A stretch of 60,142 nt of DNA from Polyangium aurulentum (lineage in GTDB: Bacteria; Myxococcota_A; Polyangia; Polyangiales; Polyangiaceae): the NCBI GenBank assembly GCA_945875545.1, contig CAMCKZ010000008.1, positions 1 to 60,142 of the forward strand, read 5' to 3'. The position numbers were made by a program, and so were the translations under genes. Position 1 is the first letter of the stretch, and each line of letters starts with the position of its first letter. Shown in pieces: positions 31,523 to 38,903 of this stretch. The notes beneath the pieces are model-generated. The model was not told where the DNA came from and did no database searches. It was given only the letters and a program-made list of their open reading frames with translations.

Positions 31523-32286
31523 GTCGGCCGTCGACGGCCCCACCCGCTGGCAGCGGCGGCTACAAGATGGGCGAGCTGTGCGCGCTCACGGGGCTTCCTC
31601 GCCAGGTGATCCACTTTTACATCCAAGAGGGGCTGCTCCCGGAGGGAAAAAAGGTCGGCAAGACCATGGCCTATTACGGGCCCCAACACCTTGACCGTTT
31701 GCGCCTAATCAAGAAGCTCCAAGACGAGCGATTTTTGCCTTTGAAGGCCATCAAAGCGCTCTTTGATTCCGAGCTGGATGCCTTCACGCCCGAGCAGCGG
31801 GCGCACCTTTCGGAGGTCGCGAGTCGGGTGAAGGGTGAGCTCCAGGGCGGCACCGAGCGCACCGACGCAGTGGCGGTTGCGGCGGAACACGGTCTGCGTC
31901 CACAGGACGTGAGCGAGCTTGCGGACACGGGCATTCTGCGCATTCACGCGGCCGCGAACGGCGCTCTCGTGATCGATCGCCGCGATGCCGAACTCGTGGC
32001 CCTGTTCGGAGCTTTGCGCGTCGCCGGTTTCACGGAAGATGTCGGATTCTCAGCAAAAGACCTGGCCATTTACGTGGAGGCCGCCGCAATGATGCTCCGG
32101 CGCGAGACGGAACTCCTCGCCCAACGGGCAGCCTTCATCCGCCCGGAACGCCTCGCGCGCATGCTCGAAGAAGGCCTTCCGATTGTTCACGCCATTTTCG
32201 CCCGCCACCACGAAAACGTCGTGCGTGACCTCTTGGCAGCCCTTCGCGAAACCCCGCCCACCGGACCCACTGGAGCAAACTCATGA
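31519..32286 (+). CDS. MerR-family transcriptional regulator
   Basis: 255 residues from the ATG at 31519, which overlaps the stop of the reductase gene (ATGA). After about 14 flexible residues comes a MerR-type winged helix: YKMGELCALTGLPRQVIHFYIQEGLLP (helix-turn-helix) and the wing KKVGKTMAYYGPQHLDRLRLIKKLQDE. The effector domain (residues about 95-255) is all-helical with no Cys pair for metals, so a hydrophobic ligand is more likely than a metal. It overlaps the diiron gene by four bases, so it is made in fixed ratio with the enzyme pair it probably regulates. The operator is not identified; the AT-rich patch at 30097-30190 is the candidate. Confidence 0.85.
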   Translation: MSRPSTAPPAGSGGYKMGELCALTGLPRQVIHFYIQEGLLPEGKKVGKTMAYYGPQHLDRLRLIKKLQDERFLPLKAIKALFDSELDAFTPEQRAHLSEVASRVKGELQGGTERTDAVAVAAEHGLRPQDVSELADTGILRIHAAANGALVIDRRDAELVALFGALRVAGFTEDVGFSAKDLAIYVEAAAMMLRRETELLAQRAAFIRPERLARMLEEGLPIVHAIFARHHENVVRDLLAALRETPPTGPTGANS

Positions 32287-33479
32287 TCCTTCCAAGCCAA
32301 ATTTTTTCCATGCTTCCGCGCCCGGTCCAGAGGCAACTCGAGGCCTACCAAGATGCCCTCAGCGTCTTTTCTGAAATTCGCGACCCGCGCGTTCTGAGAG
32401 CACTCGGTCCGTCGGGGCTGCGCGGCCTGATTTTGCAGCGCGGAAAGCAGGGAACGCCCGCGCAGATGCCGGCGTCGCACGCGGCCCACTTCGACTGGCA
32501 GTACTCGGACGACATGCCGGAGATGCGTGTACTTTACGAGCGCGCCAAGGCGAACCAGTGGAACGGTGCAGACCTGCCGTGGCACATCAGCGTGGACCCG
32601 CTGAACCCGGAAGTGCCCGTGCTGCCGAAGAGTTTCGTCGACTTCGAGGGCCTCCGCGTGAGGGGCATTCATTTGACGCCGGCGGAAGAAATGCGTTTTC
32701 TCCACAGCCTCAGCGCGTGGATGTTGAGTCAGTTTCTGCACGGCGAACAGGGCGCACTTTTTGCGGCGGCCCAAGTGACTGAATCGGTGCAATTCTTCGA
32801 TGGAAAGCTCTATGGCGCGACGCAAGTGATGGACGAGGGAAGGCATGTCGAGGTCTTTCATCGGTACATCGACGAGAAGATGGGGCGCCTCTACCAAATC
32901 AACGACAACCTCTTCACGATCATCGACTCGCTGATGACCGACAGCCGCTGGGACATGAAGTTTCTCGGCATGCAAATCATGGTGGAAGGCCTGGCCCTCG
33001 GCGCGTTCGGAACGCTGTACCAAATCACGAGCGAGCCGCTCCTCAAGAACCTGCTTCGCAACGTCATTCAAGACGAGGCGCGCCACGTGCACTACGGGGT
33101 TTTGGCCCTGCGCGAACACTTCTCCACGGCACTCTCGGAGAGCGAGCGCCGGGAGCGCGAAGACTGGGCCTTTGAGGTTGCACTCCTCATGCGAAATCGC
33201 TTCATGGCCTTTGAGGTCTACGAAGAATGGTTCCAGGGATTGATGACCCGCGACGAATGGAAAATGTTCGTGACCGAGGTGCCAGGCATGAAAATGTTTC
33301 GCCAAGTCATGTTCACGCGGCTCGTTCCGAACCTGCGCGAAATCGGGCTTCTATCGCCGCGGATCATGCCGCACTACGACCGGGTGGGGCTGTCGCAGTA
33401 CTTCAAGGGCACTTCGGCCGACAAGCTGACCGCCTCCGACCTGATGTCCGGATTGGACCTCGCCGCCGCCGCCGAATAA
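32283..33479 (+). CDS. Ferritin-like diiron oxygenase
   Basis: 398 residues, four-helix ferritin-like fold. All six iron ligands of the R2/AurF-like pattern are present: E155 (GEQGAL), E185 and H188 (DEGRH), E235 (VEGLALG), E265 and H268 (DEARH). Two EXXH pairs with that spacing are characteristic of carboxylate-bridged diiron enzymes. The N-terminal part contains YERAKANQWNGADLPW, also conserved in this family, which includes N-oxygenases, acyl hydroxylases or desaturases. The substrate cannot be read from sequence. Encoded with a ferredoxin reductase and a MerR regulator by four-base overlaps, so electron delivery and control come from the same message. Confidence 0.85.
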   Translation: MILPSQIFSMLPRPVQRQLEAYQDALSVFSEIRDPRVLRALGPSGLRGLILQRGKQGTPAQMPASHAAHFDWQYSDDMPEMRVLYERAKANQWNGADLPWHISVDPLNPEVPVLPKSFVDFEGLRVRGIHLTPAEEMRFLHSLSAWMLSQFLHGEQGALFAAAQVTESVQFFDGKLYGATQVMDEGRHVEVFHRYIDEKMGRLYQINDNLFTIIDSLMTDSRWDMKFLGMQIMVEGLALGAFGTLYQITSEPLLKNLLRNVIQDEARHVHYGVLALREHFSTALSESERREREDWAFEVALLMRNRFMAFEVYEEWFQGLMTRDEWKMFVTEVPGMKMFRQVMFTRLVPNLREIGLLSPRIMPHYDRVGLSQYFKGTSADKLTASDLMSGLDLAAAAE

Positions 33480-33557
33480 CACCGCCCGGCGACGAAGCGC
33501 GCAGGTCCCGCAGGCCGCGCAAGTGCAAAGGCCCGACGCTGGGTCTCGGCGGTCTCT

Positions 33558-33797
33558 TTACGGGGCCGCGTTCGCTGGATGCGCTGTTACTGGCGTCGCG
33601 CCTTCGCTGGCCGTCTTGAGGCTGGCAAGGCCCTTCGCGAAGTCGCTTCCGATCATGGCGTCCATGGTCATGACGAGGCCGCAGAGTTTGCTGATCACGT
33701 TGTTCTCGCCCCCGATGGCCCACTGCACGGTGGTGGCCGATTCGCCCGAGGGCGTTCTGCAGTTTGTGGCAGCCGGCGCTCCCCCAAACGTAAACCG
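33558..33797 (-). pseudogene. Remnant of an SRPBCC-family protein (C-terminal part only)
   Basis: Between the convergent diiron and hotdog genes, one minus-strand frame reads through to a TAA at 33560-33558 as a plausible C-terminal half of a START/SRPBCC protein: SATTVQWAIGGENN, then SKLCGLVMTMDAMIGSDFAKGL and LASLKTASEG. In intact homologues a further about 80-100 residues precede this. Here that part is missing and the frame upstream of about 33797 runs into the hotdog gene with no start codon. It looks like a gene broken by deletion. Not in any start-to-stop ORF, so automatic annotation would miss it. Confidence 0.5.
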
Positions 33798-33799
33798 CT

Positions 33800-34213
33800 C
33801 TAGGCAGATTCGTCTTGGCGAATCGCGTAGCCAAGGTGCGCGATAGCGACGGTTTCTGAGGCCGTTTTTACATGGACCGCGTACCGCTCGCGAAGTCGTG
33901 TGCCGCCCTCAAACATGCATACTGCAAGCAACTCGGAACGCGCCGGCGCGAGAAAGTGGATGCTGAGATCGCTCGTCACCGACGCGTGGGCCGAGGCCCC
34001 GTGGCGGGTCAGGACGTGGAGCCACCCGGCGGTATCGACGAGGTCCATCAGCGTGGGGCCCGAGACAATCGCGCCGGGTCGAAGGTCGTGGGGGGCCAGG
34101 CGGCGGCGCAACAAGAGTTCCGCCAAGCTTGCCGTTTCAACGGAGAAAAGCGAGCAATCAAGCAGGGGAAAACCCTTCTTCAGAATTTCCCCGAGCTCAA
34201 TTGGCGTTAGCAT
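33800..34213 (-). CDS. Hotdog-fold thioesterase-like protein (PaaI/4HBT type)
   Basis: 137 residues from the ATG at 34213; a longer frame to 34426 crosses into the aminotransferase gene. The layout of strands and the central helix (GPTLMDLVDTAGWLHVLTRHG, then SVTSDLSIHFLAPA, then VHVKTASETVAIAHLGYAI) is that of small acyl-CoA thioesterases of the PaaI branch. Asp in LVDTAGW occupies the catalytic acid position. Substrate unknown. It follows the aminotransferase on the same strand after 43 bases. The adjacent 3' SRPBCC remnant suggests this locus was rearranged. Confidence 0.7.
   Translation of the reverse strand: MLTPIELGEILKKGFPLLDCSLFSVETASLAELLLRRRLAPHDLRPGAIVSGPTLMDLVDTAGWLHVLTRHGASAHASVTSDLSIHFLAPARSELLAVCMFEGGTRLRERYAVHVKTASETVAIAHLGYAIRQDESA
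33916..33926. repeat. TGCA-N3-TGCA element
   Basis: TGCATACTGCA in the hotdog gene, read on the coding strand as Leu-Ala-Val-Cys-Met. Confidence 0.75.
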
Positions 34214-34256
34214 TCGGACCCATTCGGCCGCGTCACTGCGCCCCCGCGTTCCCCCA

Positions 34257-35474
34257 TCACTGGGCCGCAAGCGGACGCGCGAAGGACTCCACGAGGCGCG
34301 GAATATCGCTCTCGCGCACCGCACAGAGGGCCACGCGCAGCGACGTGGCTTGGGGCACAACGAAGACGCCCTCGGCGCGCATCTGGGCGCCGCGAGCCTT
34401 CGGGCTGTCGTCGAAGACACTGACAAAAAAACCGCCGTCGTAGCGCGGGTAGCGAAGCCCAGCTTTTGTGGCGTGTTCGTTGAAAATGCTCACGCGGCGA
34501 TCAAGGCCCGCGACGAGGTTGCTGCGCTCTTGCTTCACCTGCGCGTGGATTTCGTTGCTCGCAAGGATCGTCGCGACCACCGACTGCCCGCCGCGGTTGC
34601 AATTCGACCACGTGCCGCGGCACGAATAGCTCAGCGCGGCTTGCGTCGCGGTGCGCTTGGCCTCGTCGGGAACGACCGCGACGATGGCACCGACGCGCAT
34701 GCCGTAGAGCGCAAACGTTTTCGATGCGGACCACGCGACGAGAATCTGAACGGTGTCGGCGATGGCACCCAAGTGGCGCAAGGGCCGCGATCCATCCGCT
34801 GCATATACAGCGTATGCGGAGTCGATCAAGACGCTGACCGGGCCCGTTTCACCGTGGCGCCGGAGCAGCGCCGTGAGCCTCGTGTATTCGGCGTCTGACA
34901 GGCTGTAGCCCGACGGATTGTGGCACGGATCGTTGAGAAAAAGCAGCACGCGCCCCTGCGCCGCGAGCTGGCGGCCGATGGCGGTGTCGAGGGCGTCGAG
35001 GTCAAAGGTGCCGTCTTGGGCGAACGTATTGAACGTCTCGATCTTGCGGTCGCTCTCGTCGGCCAGGGTGCCGTACGGGGACCAATAAGCCGACGTGGTC
35101 AGCAGGGCCTGCCCGGCCTCCAGGTAGTTGGCGATGGCGTGGCGCAAGGCTCCCGAGCCGCCCGGCGTGGCGGCGGCGATGGCCATGGGCCGCAGGTTCG
35201 GGAGGTCGGCGAACAAATCGTTCAGAACCGATTGCGTGTAAGATGCAAGGCCAGCGATGGGGGCGTAGGCGGACCACTCGGTCTCCGGCGTCTCTTTGAT
35301 GAGGCGGTTGACCGTGGGCAAAAGCGAGAGCTTTCCCTCGTCGTTGAGGAGAACGCCGATCGTGGCGTTGATGATGGATTCCCCTTTTTTGGCACGCTCC
35401 TGGGCCTCCCGATCGAGGGAGAAAATAGGGTCGTCTGTCGGGCGATTCCGATGCGATGCGATGAGATGATCCAT
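34257..35474 (-). CDS. Class I/II PLP-dependent aminotransferase (aromatic/aspartate type)
   Basis: 405 residues from the ATG at 35474; a longer frame to 35582 is less plausible because MDHLIASHRNRPTDDPIFSLD is the usual start. Landmarks: ATPGGSGALRHAI (PLP-phosphate loop), NDPCHNPSGYSLS with the Asn that contacts PLP, DSAYAVYA with the Asp, and the Schiff-base lysine in WSASKTFALYGMR. The order and the SASKT-LYG-R motif fit tyrosine/aspartate aminotransferase family Ia/Ib. It transfers an amino group to 2-oxoglutarate or a related keto acid; specificity is not clear. Divergent from the PduO-type gene. Confidence 0.85.
   Translation of the reverse strand: MDHLIASHRNRPTDDPIFSLDREAQERAKKGESIINATIGVLLNDEGKLSLLPTVNRLIKETPETEWSAYAPIAGLASYTQSVLNDLFADLPNLRPMAIAAATPGGSGALRHAIANYLEAGQALLTTSAYWSPYGTLADESDRKIETFNTFAQDGTFDLDALDTAIGRQLAAQGRVLLFLNDPCHNPSGYSLSDAEYTRLTALLRRHGETGPVSVLIDSAYAVYAADGSRPLRHLGAIADTVQILVAWSASKTFALYGMRVGAIVAVVPDEAKRTATQAALSYSCRGTWSNCNRGGQSVVATILASNEIHAQVKQERSNLVAGLDRRVSIFNEHATKAGLRYPRYDGGFFVSVFDDSPKARGAQMRAEGVFVVPQATSLRVALCAVRESDIPRLVESFARPLAAQ
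35237..35247. repeat. TGYA-N3-TRCA element
   Basis: TGTAAGATGCA in the aminotransferase gene, read on the coding strand as Leu-Ala-Ser-Tyr-Thr. Confidence 0.5.
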
Positions 35475-35583
35475 GCTCGCGGCAGTAGCAGAGATGCCGC
35501 CCCGGCGCGCAAGGTTCCACCTCGGAGACCCGTCAGAGGTACCGCCGCTCCCACGGCCAGAAGGCGCTAGCGTCGCGGCCACG

Positions 35584-36135
35584 ATGAAGATCTATACGAA
35601 GACCGGAGACGATGGGACGACGGGGCTCTTTGGGGGCGGCCGTGTGCGCAAATCTTCCACGAGGGTCGAGGCCTACGGCACGATCGACGAGCTCAATGCG
35701 TGCATCGGGCTCGCCGCAACCGAACCGCTCAGCGAAGAACTCTTCGCGGGTCTTGCCGCCATCCAGAGCGATCTTTTTACGATGGGCGCAGAACTTGCCT
35801 GCGTGCCCGGCAGGGAGGAAAAACTCAGGTTGCAGCTCTTGGGCGACGCGGATGTGGAGCGACTGGAGGCCTTCATTGACCGCATGGAAACGGGCCTTGC
35901 TCCGCTCACCACATTTGTCCTTCCCGGGGGGACGCGCGCCGCCGCATTGCTGCATCTTGCACGTACTGTTTGCCGCCGTGCGGAGCGGGCGATCCTGGCC
36001 CTCGACGACACGCCTCCGCGCTTCACGATTGTGCAGTACGTGAACCGTTTGAGCGATCTTCTCTTCGTGATGGCACGCCTCGCCAATCACCATGCGGGCC
36101 GCCCCGATGTGCCATGGATGCCCGCGCGCATTTAG
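35584..36135 (+). CDS. pduO: Cob(I)yrinic acid a,c-diamide adenosyltransferase, PduO type
   Basis: 183 residues from the ATG at 35584, since family members start MKIYTKTGDDG; the open extension upstream is antisense to the aminotransferase. TKTGDDGTTGLFGGGRVRK (residues 4-22) is the ATP-binding N terminus, with further conserved ELNACIG, FVLPGG and CRRAERAI...YVNRLSDLLFVMAR motifs. It makes adenosylcobalamin, the cofactor of methylmalonyl-CoA mutase; the epimerase at 9687 belongs to the same pathway. Starts 109 bases from the divergent aminotransferase. An exact TGCA-N3-TGCA element sits two bases after its stop. Confidence 0.93.
   Translation: MKIYTKTGDDGTTGLFGGGRVRKSSTRVEAYGTIDELNACIGLAATEPLSEELFAGLAAIQSDLFTMGAELACVPGREEKLRLQLLGDADVERLEAFIDRMETGLAPLTTFVLPGGTRAAALLHLARTVCRRAERAILALDDTPPRFTIVQYVNRLSDLLFVMARLANHHAGRPDVPWMPARI
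35951..35961. repeat. TGCA-N3-TGCA element
   Basis: TGCATCTTGCA in the adenosyltransferase gene, read as Leu-His-Leu-Ala. Confidence 0.7.
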
Positions 36136-36136
36136 G

Positions 36137-36147
36137 TGCAGTGTGCA
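36137..36147. repeat. TGCA-N3-TGCA element after a stop codon
   Basis: TGCAGTGTGCA begins one base after the TAG of the adenosyltransferase gene, in the 82-base convergent gap. Confidence 0.75.
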
Positions 36148-36217
36148 TTCAATATGTTCCACGTCGCACCGCCGGCGTGGCCTGGCTTGAGCCCCACCAG
36201 CGCTGAACCCCTGAGAT

Positions 36218-37759
36218 TCAGCGGGCTTTCGGAAGAAACTCGCCGATGATCCGTGGGAGTTCGTTCGCGAGCTCCGAGGGAAAAAGACCGCGGTCACTGC
36301 CCGTCGCGGCGGTGAAACGGTCGGCGACGACGCCGTGAATCGCAGCGCCAATGCGCGCAGCGTCGTAGGGGTCGGTCTTCAAGCAAAGAGCCCCGATGAT
36401 GCCCGCCAGCACGTCGCCGGACCCGCCGACGGCGAGAGCCGAAGACCCGGTGACGATGGCTTGGGGCGTGCGCCCGGGGGAGCCCACGAGGGTGCGCGAG
36501 CCCTTCAAGAGGACCGTGCAACGGGTCAGGGTGACGAGGTTTTGAAGCGCGGCAAACCGGTCGGCGTCGACGGCTTCTGCGGTCGTATCCAGCATGCGCG
36601 CCGCCTCACCCGCGTGGGGGGTCAGAATCGCGTGGGGCGGAACATTGGCGACCAAGTCGGGCCGCTGACTCAGGGTGGTAATCGCATCGGCGTCGACGAC
36701 AATGGGCCCCGCATACCGTGCAAAAAGGTGCTCCAAGAGCTCGCTGGTGCGGCCAGCTATACCGAAACCAGGCCCAATCACTACTGCGTGTTTTCCCTTG
36801 ATCAACGCCTCGTAATCATCGGCGCGCATGGTCGCGGGAAGGCCCTCCACCATCAGCTCCGGGAGGCGTCCGTCGAGCAGCGGCAACGCCAACGGATCCG
36901 TATGCAGACTGCACATACCTGCTCCCGTGCGAAGCGCCCCAAGAGCCGCGAGCATGGCAGCACCGGTCTTGCCGAGCGAGCCTGCGAGCACGAGAACATG
37001 GCCCTCGCGGACCTTGTGTGTATCGGCGCGCCGACGGTGCAGGAGGCCTGCGATATCGCTGGCCCCGAAGCTCTCGCCGACCACGCCGATGAGCTCCAAC
37101 AGCGAAGCTGGGACGGCCAGATCGACCACGTGCACCTTTCCCGCATGGAGAACACCCTCGCCGGTCACGAGGCCTGGTTTTAGCGCGGCAAATGTCAGGG
37201 TATGATCGACATGGGGCGCAAATCCAAGAACGCGCCCGGTGTCCGCATCAAGGCCGCTCGGGAGGTCGAGGGCGATGCGCAAACCCGGGTGGCTGTCGAC
37301 GAGAGCGGCGGCCTCTCGAATACGGCCCACCAGTGGCCGCTGAAGCCCGGTGCCGACGAGGGCATCGATCACAATGTCATCGCTCGTCAGTTCGTCGCCG
37401 AAGCTTGGTTTGCCACCGAGCAGGCGCACCGATCCACCGAAGGACGTCCACGCGTCGCACATAAGCTGCGCGTCGCCGCGCATGTCTTTCGTGTCGACGG
37501 CGAGATGCACGAACGGCGTTGCGCCGCGCGACAGAGCGTGCCTCGCAAAGGCCAAACCGTCTCCGCCATTGTTCCCAGGACCCACGAGGATGTGCAGGCA
37601 TTTTCCTCGCAAACCTCCTCGCGAGGCCAGGATGTCTCGGTCGAGAACCTCGGCGGCACCGCGCGCAGCATTCTCCATGAGGACGAGGGACGGAATCCCG
37701 TTGCCGACGGCCTCTGCGTCGTAACGTTGAAGCTGAAGCCTCGAGAGAATCGGTTGCAC
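36218..37759 (-). CDS. nnr: Bifunctional NAD(P)H-hydrate epimerase and ADP-dependent dehydratase
   Basis: 513 residues. Residues 1-215 are the epimerase (YjeF_N): LMENAARGAAE, then GPGNNGGDGLAFAR and the Asp in DALVGTGL. Residues 225-513 are the dehydratase of ribokinase-like fold: VLAGSLGKTGAAMLAALGALRTGAG, LTPHAGEAARML and the anion hole/catalytic AVGGSGDVLAGIIGAL. Together they repair damaged NADH/NADPH hydrates. This fusion is common in bacteria. It is last in the operon ctpA-pdxJ-acpS-nnr, starting five bases after acpS stops; no metabolic link to the others is evident. Confidence 0.92.
   Translation of the reverse strand: MQPILSRLQLQRYDAEAVGNGIPSLVLMENAARGAAEVLDRDILASRGGLRGKCLHILVGPGNNGGDGLAFARHALSRGATPFVHLAVDTKDMRGDAQLMCDAWTSFGGSVRLLGGKPSFGDELTSDDIVIDALVGTGLQRPLVGRIREAAALVDSHPGLRIALDLPSGLDADTGRVLGFAPHVDHTLTFAALKPGLVTGEGVLHAGKVHVVDLAVPASLLELIGVVGESFGASDIAGLLHRRRADTHKVREGHVLVLAGSLGKTGAAMLAALGALRTGAGMCSLHTDPLALPLLDGRLPELMVEGLPATMRADDYEALIKGKHAVVIGPGFGIAGRTSELLEHLFARYAGPIVVDADAITTLSQRPDLVANVPPHAILTPHAGEAARMLDTTAEAVDADRFAALQNLVTLTRCTVLLKGSRTLVGSPGRTPQAIVTGSSALAVGGSGDVLAGIIGALCLKTDPYDAARIGAAIHGVVADRFTAATGSDRGLFPSELANELPRIIGEFLPKAR
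36903..36913. repeat. TGCA-N3-TGCA element
   Basis: TGCAGACTGCA in nnr, the reverse complement spacer of the GTC class, read on the coding strand as Cys-Ser-Leu-His. Confidence 0.75.
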
Positions 37760-37764
37760 GAACG

Positions 37765-38145
37765 TTAGTTCCCTTCAAGAATCACGACCGCCGCCGCCAC
37801 CCCGGCATCGTGGGTGATCGAGAGATGCGAGCGAACCACCCCAAGTGTCGCACAACGTTCGGCGGCGTGACCAACAACCTCGATGCGGGGCCTGCCAGAG
37901 CTGTCGGCGAGGATCTGAACGTGGTGCCAGGGAATGCCCCGGGCGCCGTCAAGGCATTTCGACCATGCTTCTTTTGCAGCAAATCGCCCCGCAATCGTCG
38001 CGTAGAGGGCGCCGTCTTGCCTGCGCGAAAAAGTCACGCGTTCTTCTATCGTAAAGAGCCTGGCAAGAAGCCGTTCGCCGTGCCTCTCGATGGCCTTGCG
38101 CATCCGATCAATCGACGCGACGTCGATTCCGACCGCGAGGATCAC
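37765..38145 (-). CDS. acpS: Holo-[acyl-carrier-protein] synthase
   Basis: 126 residues from the GTG at 38145, which overlaps the pdxJ stop (GTGA). VGIDVASIDRM (residues about 5-15, with D8) binds Mg/CoA, and GRFAAKEAWSK (E58 region) is the second conserved motif. It transfers phosphopantetheine from CoA to ACP and is essential for fatty acid synthesis. The frame stays open upstream but overlaps pdxJ heavily. The length agrees with the family (about 120-130). Adjacent to nnr and pdxJ, an arrangement common in proteobacteria. Confidence 0.9.
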   Translation of the reverse strand: MILAVGIDVASIDRMRKAIERHGERLLARLFTIEERVTFSRRQDGALYATIAGRFAAKEAWSKCLDGARGIPWHHVQILADSSGRPRIEVVGHAAERCATLGVVRSHLSITHDAGVAAAVVILEGN

Positions 38146-38903
38146 TGGGGCTCGGCCCGAGACGCCTCGATGGCAGCGCGGTACGCGCGCACGGCGCCAG
38201 AGAGGGAAAGAAAGATCGCGTCGGCGATGAGCGCGTGGCCGATGTTGAATTCCTCCACGGACTCTATGGCGGCGAGCGGGCCGATGTTTTCGAGCGTGAT
38301 GCCGTGGCCAAGCGCTACATGCAGCTTCGCCGCGCGGGCTTCGTCGCACGCCGCCCTGATTATTTCCAGCTCACATGCCCGACTATCGCCTGTAAGGTTC
38401 GCGTATTCCCCTGTGTGGAACTCGACTTGCACGGCCCCCGCGGCAAGACTCGCGTGAAGCTGGGCGGGGCTCGGCGCGATAAAAAGCGAAACCGGAATTC
38501 CGGCCGATGTCAGCTCGGAAATCGCGGTGCGCAGCGACTCGCGGCCACCGGCGACGTCGAGGCCTCCCTCGGTGGTTCGTTCTTCGCGGCGCTCCGGAAC
38601 GAGCGTGACGATGTGAGGCTTGATCGCGATGGCGAAAGCCACCATCTCGCGTGTCGCGGCCATTTCGAGATTGAGGAGGCCCGGGATGCGGCGGCGAATC
38701 GCGCGCACGTCTTCGTCGCGAATATGCCTGCGATCTTCACGCAGGTGAGCTGTGATTCCGTCGGCACCCGCCGCCATGCACACTTCGGAAGCTTCCGCCG
38801 GGCACGGGTACGCAGTCCCTCGCGCGTTGCGAACCGTGGCCACGTGGTCCACGTTCACATGAAGCCGGACGCGCGGCTTTTGCGACTTGGGGCCGGGGTT
38901 CAT
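38142..38903 (-). CDS. pdxJ: Pyridoxine 5'-phosphate synthase
   Basis: 253 residues from the ATG at 38903, which overlaps the ctpA stop (ATGA); longer frames are antisense or overlap the protease. The beta-barrel start LHVNVDHVATVRNARGT carries the conserved His and Arg, followed by GADGITAHLREDRRHI with the phosphate/Arg site, LEMAATREM, LFIAPS and AVQVEFHTGEYA near the end. PdxJ makes pyridoxine phosphate from 1-deoxyxylulose 5-phosphate and aminoacetone phosphate. Next to acpS, as in many proteobacteria. Several PLP enzymes are encoded in this window. Confidence 0.93.
   Translation of the reverse strand: MNPGPKSQKPRVRLHVNVDHVATVRNARGTAYPCPAEASEVCMAAGADGITAHLREDRRHIRDEDVRAIRRRIPGLLNLEMAATREMVAFAIAIKPHIVTLVPERREERTTEGGLDVAGGRESLRTAISELTSAGIPVSLFIAPSPAQLHASLAAGAVQVEFHTGEYANLTGDSRACELEIIRAACDEARAAKLHVALGHGITLENIGPLAAIESVEEFNIGHALIADAIFLSLSGAVRAYRAAIEASRAEPQ

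Noticed and set aside
34798-34820. GCATA/TATGC inverted repeat in the aminotransferase gene
   Set aside because: Short, spacer of seven, not repeated elsewhere; expected by chance.
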